NCBI GenBank assembly: GCA_017403205.1
Contig: JAFQOM010000038.1
Coordinates: forward strand, 1-9,225
Origin: Clostridia bacterium
GTDB lineage: Bacteria > Bacillota_A > Clostridia > Christensenellales > UBA1242
Reading direction: 5' to 3'
Length of the DNA stretch: 9,225 bases
This document shows, piece after piece, positions 1-5,307 of this stretch. The notes beneath the pieces were generated by a model that was not told the DNA's origin, did no database searches, and saw only the letters and a list, made by a program, of their open reading frames with translations. The position numbers were made by a program, and so were the translations under genes. Numbering within the stretch: the first letter of the stretch is position 1; each line of letters begins with the position of its first letter.

Positions 1-76
1 AAGCTTTTTAAAAAAATCTTTCATAATATAAATGTATGGCCAATATTTTTTTTGTATGTAAGTTTTTATAAAACAA

Positions 77-316
77 TTAAAAACAAATTCTATTTTTTTT
101 AATTCTATCGCTAATTAAACTAACTTCAAAATTATATTTGTTTTGTTCTGTAAGCCTATAATTTACATTTATATCATTTATTGTTATTTCAAAATAATTT
201 TTTAAAACATCATAAATATCGCTTTTTATTTGTAACAAACTAGATGACGACAATTCTTGTTTATCGTTTTTTAAAATTTCTTTAATTCTGTTAAAAGATT
301 TTTGCGCTAGTTTCAT
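77..316 (-). CDS. minE: MinE-like cell division topological specificity factor, short form
   Basis: This 79-residue protein matches MinE, the partner that stimulates the MinD ATPase and drives its release from the membrane, so placing the division site. The anti-MinCD helix region is visible at about residues 7-20 (SFNRIKEILKND), followed by the dimerisation segment with DIYDVLKNYFEITINDINV (about 33-51) and a C-terminal beta-strand region. MinE proteins are usually about 85-90 residues and begin with an amphipathic membrane-targeting stretch. Here only MKLAQK precedes the anti-MinCD helix. An in-frame TAA lies five codons upstream of the ATG with no start codon between, and AGAGGG sits six bases before the ATG, so the short start looks genuine. 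One base separates it from the minD stop, so the two genes are co-transcribed and probably translationally coupled. The identity rests on both sequence pattern and context. No terminator is seen after it. Confidence 0.85.
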   Translation of the reverse strand: MKLAQKSFNRIKEILKNDKQELSSSSLLQIKSDIYDVLKNYFEITINDINVNYRLTEQNKYNFEVSLISDRIKKNRICF

Positions 317-317
317 T

Positions 318-1112
318 TTAAACCCTCTTTTTTATTGCCCTTTTAAAAAAACCAATTATCCCCTTATATTTTTCTGTTGGATCGTATAATTTACTGTTTT
401 CACCCAAAACATTTTTTGCTAACATTGAAAATGCTAAATAAGACTCACAATCTCTGTTTACTGTTTTTCCAACGCCTAAAAGCATGCATATATTGTCATC
501 CTCTGGTATAATTCCACAAACTTCACATGATAAAATCTCAGCTATTTTTTGATAATCTAGCATCTCATTATCTACAACCATATCCCCTCTAACCCTGTTA
601 ACAACCAAGTTTATTGATTTAATATTGTAATTGTTTAACATCATCAAAACCTTGTCTGCATCCCTTAAGCTTGACAAGTGAGGGGTAACAACAACAATAG
701 CCTCATCAGCCCCTACGACTGCCCTTTTAAAAGGTTCGTCAATACCGGCGGGACAATCTATTAAAATAAAATCAAAATAGTCATCTAGCATATCTATAAC
801 ATTTTTTACATTTTGCGCTGTTACTTGAGATTTATTATATGAATGAGCAGATGGCATTATATATAAATTTGGATAATTTAAATCTTGAACAAGGGCTTGT
901 TTAGCTCTACACCTGCCCTCTATAACATCTACAATATCAAAAACAATTTTATTTTCAACACCTGTTACAACATCCAAATTATTTAGACCTATATCAACGT
1001 CAACCAAAACAACCCTTTTGTTGTGTTTACACAATGCTACCCCTAAATTAGCACATACAGTTGTTTTGCCAACTCCACCTTTGCCGCTTGTTAAAACTAT
1101 TTTTCTTGCCAT
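318..1112 (-). CDS. minD: Septum site-determining ATPase MinD
   Basis: MinD is a ParA-type ATPase that dimerises on the inner face of the membrane with ATP and recruits MinC and MinE. The deviant Walker A motif GKGGVGKTT is at residues 10-18, with the signature lysine K11 and K16. Switch I is VDVDIGLNNLD (37-47), and the Walker B/switch II region is FILIDCPAGID (115-125). The C-terminal 15 residues (KGIIGFFKRAIKKRV, 250-264) form the expected amphipathic membrane-targeting helix. The 264-residue length is normal. AAAAAGGAT lies about eight bases before the ATG. The preceding gene has its own terminator, so minD probably uses a promoter in the 46 bases upstream or relies on read-through. I see no convincing -35/-10 pair there. 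minC, often just upstream in Clostridia, is absent, and an MreB-like gene occupies the position. Confidence 0.96.
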   Translation of the reverse strand: MARKIVLTSGKGGVGKTTVCANLGVALCKHNKRVVLVDVDIGLNNLDVVTGVENKIVFDIVDVIEGRCRAKQALVQDLNYPNLYIMPSAHSYNKSQVTAQNVKNVIDMLDDYFDFILIDCPAGIDEPFKRAVVGADEAIVVVTPHLSSLRDADKVLMMLNNYNIKSINLVVNRVRGDMVVDNEMLDYQKIAEILSCEVCGIIPEDDNICMLLGVGKTVNRDCESYLAFSMLAKNVLGENSKLYDPTEKYKGIIGFFKRAIKKRV

Positions 1113-1158
1113 AAAACAAATCCTTTTTAAAAATATGATTTAATAATAAGGATAAAAT

Positions 1159-1192
1159 AAAAAAAGCAAACAACATTTATGTTCGCTTTTTT
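1159..1192 (-). terminator. Rho-independent terminator of the MreB-like gene
   Basis: Read on the minus strand, AAAAAAGCGAAC pairs with GTTTGCTTTTTT across a loop of nine bases, with one G-U wobble. A run of seven T follows on that strand. The wobble becomes an A-C mismatch on the plus strand, so the element is built for minus-strand transcription. It starts 26 bases after the end of the MreB-like gene and lies before minD. Confidence 0.75.
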
Positions 1193-1218
1193 AAGTTCGA
1201 CAATTTTATTTTAAAAAA

Positions 1219-2229
1219 CTAATTTTCTTCAACAATAGTCTGCAACATGGCTGGATTAGCAAATAAAGATTCACTACCTAAAACACCAAAGACTTCTGGA
1301 TTATCAACAACAAAGCCAGACACACCTAAAACCTTTTTAAAAAATTTTTCTAAACCTGTAATTTGTGCGCCACCACCACAAAATATAATCCCCTCTTGTT
1401 TTATATCTTGCACAACTTCTGGACTGCAGTTATTTAAAAATACTTGTATTGTTTGCATTATTTTAAAATAGACCTCATATATAGGGGTTAAAAGCTCTTG
1501 TGCTGTTATTATTGTATTTATTGGGCTTTGTGTTGTAAGGTCCTGAACAGTAACTTCCATACTGCTTTTATCGGTTTCATATAATGAACCAATTTCATGC
1601 TTAATTTTGCTTGCAATATTTGCACTAACCATATAATTTTTAGTTTTTGCTAAATGCTCTACTATTTTATTATCTAAAAAATTGCCCCCAACATTTACAG
1701 AGCAAGCAGAAATAATTTTGTTGTTAACAATAGAGCAAATTTCAGTTTTACCCGCCCCTATATTAACAATCATATTTGCCTTACCCAAGCTAAAATATTG
1801 ACTATCGTTTAAACTAGCACACACTACATTATAAACAAAATCTATTTTTGCAAAACCTATGGAGTAAAATACATCTTTATAATCTTCATATTGCTTTTGT
1901 GTTAATGATGTTGGCAAACAAACTATAATTTTTATTATTGGCTTAACCATTTTAAATTGAATAATTTTACCCAAAAAATAATTGATCATTTTTTTTGCAA
2001 GATCAACATTTTTTATAACTCCCTCAATAATCGGTTTAACCAAAACCTGATCACTTGAAAGTTTTCCACAGTATTTTTGTGCCTGAAGACCAACGTTAAT
2101 CAATTTTAGATTTTTTCCGGTATTAGACATAAGCAAAACACTTGGCTCGCGCAATACAATTCCGCTATTTTTTTTGTAAATTGTAGTGTAATTACTACCA
2201 ACATCTATACAAAGCTCATAACTAGACAT
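1219..2229 (-). CDS. Divergent MreB/Mbl-like actin homologue with altered active site
   Basis: The 336-residue length and motif order match the MreB family, actin-like proteins that polymerise under the membrane and guide wall synthesis. The phosphate-1 loop is CIDVGSN (7-13), followed by GIVLREPSVLLM (23-34), which matches the MreB GIVLNEPSVVA segment, and VKPIIEGVIKNVD (64-76). The adenosine loop IIFCGGGAQITGLEKFF (281-297) is intact. The catalytic region is not. The usual IEEP is replaced by VYNV (132-135), so the catalytic Glu is missing. The phosphate-2 loop reads VNIGAGKTE (155-163), with Asn156 in place of the conserved Asp and Lys161 in place of Thr. The next GGD is GGN (181-183). ATP hydrolysis is therefore probably lost or slow while the fold is kept. 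AAAAGGAAAT precedes the ATG, and the gene has its own promoter and terminator. It is more likely a paralogue than the main MreB. An FtsA or ParM identity fits less well. Confidence 0.85.
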   Translation of the reverse strand: MSSYELCIDVGSNYTTIYKKNSGIVLREPSVLLMSNTGKNLKLINVGLQAQKYCGKLSSDQVLVKPIIEGVIKNVDLAKKMINYFLGKIIQFKMVKPIIKIIVCLPTSLTQKQYEDYKDVFYSIGFAKIDFVYNVVCASLNDSQYFSLGKANMIVNIGAGKTEICSIVNNKIISACSVNVGGNFLDNKIVEHLAKTKNYMVSANIASKIKHEIGSLYETDKSSMEVTVQDLTTQSPINTIITAQELLTPIYEVYFKIMQTIQVFLNNCSPEVVQDIKQEGIIFCGGGAQITGLEKFFKKVLGVSGFVVDNPEVFGVLGSESLFANPAMLQTIVEEN

Positions 2230-2295
2230 AGATTATTTCCTTTTTTATTACAAAACGTATTTTAAATGATTTTAATTTATTTCATAATTAATAAA

Positions 2296-2324
2296 ATTAT
2301 AACAAAAAAAAGAAATGTAGTAAA
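2296..2324 (-). promoter_or_regulatory. Sigma-A-type promoter for the MreB-like gene
   Basis: On the minus strand TTTACT (2319-2324) and a perfect TATAAT (2296-2301) are separated by 17 bases. Transcription would start near 2289, about 60 bases before the ATG of the MreB-like gene. The spacer coincides with the T-run and one arm of the upstream gene's terminator hairpin, so the two signals overlap. Confidence 0.55.
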
Positions 2325-2359
2325 AGCATTTTAATAACTTTGATGCACATTTCTTTTTT
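2304..2359 (-). terminator. Terminator after the Ppx/GppA gene
   Basis: A 13-base perfect inverted repeat (AAAAAAGAAATGT at 2306-2318, ACATTTCTTTTTT at 2347-2359) encloses 28 bases that include an inner GCAT/ATGC pair. Read on the minus strand it ends in eight T. It begins 10 bases after the stop of the phosphatase gene. The long loop is unusual. A T-run is also present on the plus strand, so it could act both ways. Confidence 0.75.
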
Positions 2360-2369
2360 GCATAACTTA

Positions 2370-3881
2370 TTATAAAACTTCTAAAGTCTTTTTATAAACT
2401 TTTTTGAAATCTTGAGAAGATTTTAAAGCTTCTCTAACCTCTATAGAAGCATCAATTGTAACAATTGTTTTCATAATAACAGAGTCACCTAAAATATCAC
2501 AACTAATATCTTGAACAACACCCCTGTGGGTTTTATCAAGGGCTTCTGCAAGTCTTACTATTAAAGATAGCTTTTTAACAGCCTCTAAATCTTCTTCTTG
2601 CAAAATATCTTTATATTTAATCCATTCTGCCAAGTTAAAATCGCTTAAATTTTGTGAAGCACTAACAAATGCTGCCAAAATAATTTCTCTATGAGTAGCA
2701 CCCAAAACTTCACTATTTAAAATAACATGAAAACTGTTTCGTTCGTGATCATAAAATTTAATTCTTTGTCCACAATCATGCAAAACAGATGCTATTCTTA
2801 AAACCTTTATATAACCTCTTGGCAACTTGTGCAAAACTTTAAGTTGTCTAAACAAAATTAATGCTAGTTCGCTTACTTGTTTTGAGTTATTGTATTCACT
2901 ATCATAAAAAGTTTTAATGTTTTCTAAACTAAAGCCCAATAAATCTGAAATAGGTTTTTCGTTTGTAACAGGAACAACTGCATTGTATACAAAACCCTCT
3001 TTCATGCCCTTTGTTGATATTGTTATATTTTCAAAGCCACAATGTTCTAGGGCTGCTTTTATCATGCAAATTCCACTTGCAAAAACATCAGATCTTTCTG
3101 CGCTTAAGCCCTTGATTTTTTTAGTTTTATCAATATCAAGTGTTTTAACAAACTCATAAACACTATTTAAATCTTTTTCTGTCATAACATAGTTATGTGC
3201 TACATCAAGTGGATATTTTTTAAGTTTGCGTGAGATCATACCTGCATTAATAAATGAGTTGCCAACGCCAACAAAAGAATATTCTGGTTCTATATTTTTA
3301 AGCCAATCAATTTTATTAATTTCTGCCTTAAAGTTTTCTACCATTGCTTCGCATGCTTTTGCTGGATTAGTTTGACTTTCCATTGCTTTTGCAATTGTAT
3401 ATGTTCCAAAAGGAATAATAACTTGGTTTAAAACATTTCTTCTATTATATTGAACAATTCTTGTTGATCCACCGGAAACATTAAATATAACCGCTTTTGG
3501 CATGTCAAGAGAATTGATAACCCCGTTATATAGAGCATTAAGTTCTTCTTCCTCTGACATAATTTTAAATTTAAAACCACATGTATTATATATTTCATCT
3601 AAAAAACTGCGGTAGTTTTTTAAATTTCTTAGGTTATGTGATCCAACAGCAATAATGTCTTCAATCTTGTTAACTTCACATACCATCTTATACATTTTTA
3701 AAATAGTCAATGCTTCGTTGCTTCTCGCTATTCTTAAAAGACCTTCACCATCAAAATCATTAACAATTTTAACAGTTTCACTCATTTCTTCAAAAACAAC
3801 AAAGTTGCCTGTTGATGTAACTTGAGCCAAAATCAAATCAATTTTGCTGCTTCCTAAATCTACTATAGCTATTTTTCCCAA
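2370..3881 (-). CDS. Ppx/GppA-family phosphatase with C-terminal HD-like domain
   Basis: This 503-residue protein belongs to the family that cleaves inorganic polyphosphate or pppGpp in the cytoplasm. Visible landmarks are the phosphate-1 loop IVDLGSSKIDLIL (6-18), VGSHNLRNLKNYRSFL (79-94), the acidic SEEEE (109-113) that carries the family's catalytic Glu, the phosphate-2 loop FNVSGGST (133-140), IIPFGT (155-160), and GLSAERSDV (258-266) with STKGMKEGFVY (289-299). The C-terminal part resembles the HD domain of longer family members: SVLHDCGQRI (365-374), HERNSFHVILNS (379-390), THREIILAA (396-404) and RLAEALDKTH (443-452). Two departures stand out: Asn134 replaces the Asp of the usual DIGGGS, and Asn (331-332) stands where many HD versions have their first metal-binding His. 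The start is TTG, supported by AGGGGAG ten bases upstream and by the family N-terminus. It is a single-gene unit with its own promoter and terminator. Sequence alone does not decide between polyphosphate and pppGpp as substrate. Confidence 0.9.
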   Translation of the reverse strand: MGKIAIVDLGSSKIDLILAQVTSTGNFVVFEEMSETVKIVNDFDGEGLLRIARSNEALTILKMYKMVCEVNKIEDIIAVGSHNLRNLKNYRSFLDEIYNTCGFKFKIMSEEEELNALYNGVINSLDMPKAVIFNVSGGSTRIVQYNRRNVLNQVIIPFGTYTIAKAMESQTNPAKACEAMVENFKAEINKIDWLKNIEPEYSFVGVGNSFINAGMISRKLKKYPLDVAHNYVMTEKDLNSVYEFVKTLDIDKTKKIKGLSAERSDVFASGICMIKAALEHCGFENITISTKGMKEGFVYNAVVPVTNEKPISDLLGFSLENIKTFYDSEYNNSKQVSELALILFRQLKVLHKLPRGYIKVLRIASVLHDCGQRIKFYDHERNSFHVILNSEVLGATHREIILAAFVSASQNLSDFNLAEWIKYKDILQEEDLEAVKKLSLIVRLAEALDKTHRGVVQDISCDILGDSVIMKTIVTIDASIEVREALKSSQDFKKVYKKTLEVL

Positions 3882-3891
3882 TTTAATTGCA

Positions 3892-3897
3892 CTCCCC
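3892..3897 (-). promoter_or_regulatory. Ribosome binding site that fixes the TTG start of the Ppx/GppA gene
   Basis: GGGGAG on the minus strand lies ten bases before the TTG at 3881. A GTG closer to it is out of frame, and no ATG is available in frame nearby. The TTG also begins the family N-terminus (GKIAIVDLGSS), so it is the preferred start. Confidence 0.6.
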
Positions 3898-3918
3898 TGT
3901 GTGAATATTTACGTCCAA

Positions 3919-3947
3919 ATTATAAACCAAAAATATAAACAAGTCAA
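3919..3947 (-). promoter_or_regulatory. Near-consensus sigma-A promoter for the Ppx/GppA gene
   Basis: On the minus strand TTGACT (3942-3947, five of six consensus) and TATAAT (3919-3924, perfect) are exactly 17 bases apart. Transcription would start near 3912, about 30 bases before the TTG start codon. This is the best promoter match in the window and predicts strong constitutive transcription unless an unseen factor acts on it. Confidence 0.8.
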
Positions 3948-3994
3948 TCGCTTTTTATTTTGCTTTTTTATGAACACACAGTTTATATAAAAAT

Positions 3995-4013
3995 AAAAAA
4001 CCCCTTTATGGGG
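3995..4013 (-). terminator. Terminator of the ferredoxin gene
   Basis: On the minus strand GCCCC-ATAAA-GGGG is followed directly by six T, a compact G/C stem with a five-base loop. It begins 18 bases after the ferredoxin stop codon. The flanking A and T runs extend the pairing. The plus-strand copy is followed by CTTTTATTTT, so weak bidirectional action is possible. Confidence 0.85.
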
Positions 4014-4031
4014 CTTTTATTTTAGGTATAA

Positions 4032-4199
4032 TTATTTTTCAATTTTGATTGCTTCTACAGGACAAATACCTTCGCATGTTCCGCATTTAATGCAAACATT
4101 TGGGTCTATTTGGCTTTTGCCATCAACCATTGAAATTGCGTTAACTGGGCAAGCTCCTTCACATGCGCCACAACCAATACATTTTTCTTTATCTACCAT
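4032..4199 (-). CDS. 2[4Fe-4S] ferredoxin, clostridial type
   Basis: This is a 55-residue electron carrier with two CxxCxxCxxxCP motifs: Cys7, Cys10, Cys13, Cys17 (CIGCGACEGACP) and Cys36, Cys39, Cys42, Cys46 (CIKCGTCEGICP). Each set supplies ligands for a [4Fe-4S] cluster in the usual crossed arrangement. The length and internal two-fold repeat are typical of small bacterial ferredoxins that serve low-potential redox enzymes in anaerobes. The start is ATG at 4199, and AAAGGAGT lies about 11 bases upstream. It has its own promoter and terminator, so it is probably a monocistronic, well-expressed gene. Its redox partners cannot be inferred from the neighbours. It is encoded on the minus strand, opposite a spurious open frame on the plus strand. 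Confidence 0.96.
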   Translation of the reverse strand: MVDKEKCIGCGACEGACPVNAISMVDGKSQIDPNVCIKCGTCEGICPVEAIKIEK

Positions 4200-4228
4200 A
4201 GATTTTAAAACTCCTTTTATCCTTCTTT

Positions 4229-4257
4229 ATTCTACACCCCAAAAATAAAAAAGTAAA
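4229..4257 (-). promoter_or_regulatory. Sigma-A-type promoter for the ferredoxin gene
   Basis: On the minus strand TTTACT (4252-4257) and TAGAAT (4229-4234) are 17 bases apart. Transcription would start near 4222, just before the AAAGGAGT ribosome binding site. The -35 hexamer is identical to that proposed for the MreB-like gene. Confidence 0.55.
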
Positions 4258-4260
4258 GGC

Positions 4261-4289
4261 AAAAAACAAATTTATTTATTTTGTTTTTT
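4261..4289 (-). terminator. Possible weak terminator after the second TSUP half gene
   Basis: AAAAAACAAA (4261-4270) can pair with TTTGTTTTTT (4280-4289) across nine bases, and on the minus strand it ends in a T-run. The stem has a single G/C pair and overlaps the stop codon of the upstream gene, so its strength is doubtful. Its position between that gene and the ferredoxin promoter is the main support. Confidence 0.3.
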
Positions 4290-4649
4290 CTTTACAATAA
4301 AGCTAACGAATTGACAAATTGAGAGCGTTAATAAAAAAATTCCAAACCAAAATTTTAAAGATTCTTGTGGGATATTTTGCACAAAAAATGAAGAAAAAGC
4401 AGCAAATATTGTGCCAAAAATTGAAAATAATATAGCCGGAAAAACTTTTATTAACTTATTTTTAATATGAAAATATATAACAAAAATCGACATAAATACA
4501 AACGAAAAGATATTTAAAAGTTGAGCTTGTTTTTGAGCAATAGAAACCAGCATTGATAAAAGTGGAATCAATAATGTTCCCCCTCCCATACCAAGACCGC
4601 CCAAAATTCCACCCAAAAACCCAGATAAAATATATAAAAATACTGTCAT
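4272..4649 (-). CDS. TauE/SafE (TSUP) family membrane protein, C-terminal-half type
   Basis: This predicted 125-residue integral membrane protein has about four hydrophobic helices. It opens with the TSUP signature SGFLGGILGGLGMGGGTLLIP (residues 9-29), a glycine-rich helix break found in each half of this transporter family. Members export sulfite, sulfoacetate or other small organosulfur and organic anions, but the substrate cannot be read from this sequence. Full-length members have about 250 residues, and this covers one half. The ATG at 4649 is preferred because the family N-terminus begins there and GGGA lies eight bases upstream. An in-frame TTG at 4685 would add 12 residues but has no ribosome binding site. 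It follows the other half gene by 46 bases in a different reading frame and ends in a lysine-rich cytoplasmic tail. The two products probably assemble together. Confidence 0.8.
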   Translation of the reverse strand: MTVFLYILSGFLGGILGGLGMGGGTLLIPLLSMLVSIAQKQAQLLNIFSFVFMSIFVIYFHIKNKLIKVFPAILFSIFGTIFAAFSSFFVQNIPQESLKFWFGIFLLTLSICQFVSFIVKKKQNK

Positions 4650-4695
4650 AAATAAATTCCCAATTAAAATTTTTGTTAAAAACAAGCTAAAAATA

Positions 4696-5058
4696 CTAAA
4701 AAATCATTTTTAAGCTAGCCAAAAACATAAGAAGAATAAAAACAAAATTAATTGTGGTGTTGGTTAATTTTTTTAATAATTTTGCACCCACAAAGCCGCC
4801 TATTACAACACCAAGCGTCACAAAAAATATAGACCCTACATCACAAGGCAGCGTTGTTATATAAACTATTAAAGTGGGAACACTTATAATAGCCATAATA
4901 AGTATTGTTGTTGCATGGGAAGATTTATCATCTATCTTTAAAAGCCACTTTAATAAAGGTACACATAACATACCTCCTCCACCGCCAAACAAGCCATTTA
5001 TTGTTCCAATTACAATAGAACTTAGTAAAAATACAATAATCTTAAATTTATTTTTCAC
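4696..5058 (-). CDS. TauE/SafE (TSUP) family membrane protein, N-terminal-half type
   Basis: This 120-residue integral membrane protein has about four hydrophobic segments (roughly residues 7-24, 50-69, 75-95 and 102-120). The TSUP glycine motif NGLFGGGGGMLCVPLL is at 21-36 and the family SHATT segment at 47-51. It corresponds to half of a normal TSUP anion transporter, with the other half encoded directly downstream. The start is GTG at 5058. The next in-frame codons upstream run to a TAA without any ATG, GTG or TTG, and there is no clear ribosome binding site, so translation may be weak or the start unusual. It is transcribed divergently from the large envelope-protein gene. I did not find a convincing promoter in the intervening region. 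Substrate and physiological role are unknown. Confidence 0.8.
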   Translation of the reverse strand: MKNKFKIIVFLLSSIVIGTINGLFGGGGGMLCVPLLKWLLKIDDKSSHATTILIMAIISVPTLIVYITTLPCDVGSIFFVTLGVVIGGFVGAKLLKKLTNTTINFVFILLMFLASLKMIF

Positions 5059-5210
5059 AATATTATTATGTTGAAAATCTTTTTTTTTATTAGATTTTTA
5101 AAAGCAAAGTTAATGGTGAGTATTTTTTAACATTTGCAATTATTCAACAAAAGCAACTAGATTTAGCTGGTTTTTAAACAAAATTCTGCAACTAAATATT
5201 GATAAAATTA

Positions 5211-5239
5211 TTGCAATTTATTTAATTATAATATATAAT
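5211..5239 (+). promoter_or_regulatory. Sigma-A-type promoter for the large envelope-protein gene
   Basis: TTGCAA (5211-5216, four of six consensus) and TATAAT (5234-5239, perfect) are separated by exactly 17 bases. Transcription would start near 5246, leaving a leader of about 60 bases. A second TATAAT at 5226-5231 has no well-placed -35. The leader can form an imperfect hairpin (TTTGC..CC at 5251-5259 with GGGCAAA at 5278-5284). Confidence 0.6.
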
Positions 5240-5307
5240 AACAAAAGTTATTTGCGCCCTTAAATTTTACTGGTTTTGGGCAAAAACATTTATTAAAGGA
5301 CATTTAT

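Noticed and set aside
1113..1183. minD promoter TTGTTT with TATTAT
   Set aside because: The spacing is 19 bases and both hexamers are imperfect in a very AT-rich stretch, so chance is a sufficient explanation.
1247..1471. Plus-strand open frame antisense to the MreB-like gene
   Set aside because: Composition is that of a complement, there is no ribosome binding site, and the minus-strand frame carries clear family motifs.
2917..3159. Plus-strand open frame antisense to the Ppx/GppA gene
   Set aside because: It overlaps conserved family motifs on the other strand and has no recognisable domain.
4045..4248. Plus-strand open frame of 67 codons over the ferredoxin region
   Set aside because: The minus strand here encodes a perfect 2[4Fe-4S] ferredoxin with eight cysteines in motif. 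The plus-strand frame is its antisense shadow and has no ribosome binding site.
4874..5074. Plus-strand open frame opposite the first TSUP half gene
   Set aside because: Its proline run is the antisense of the glycine-rich TSUP motif, so it is not a gene.
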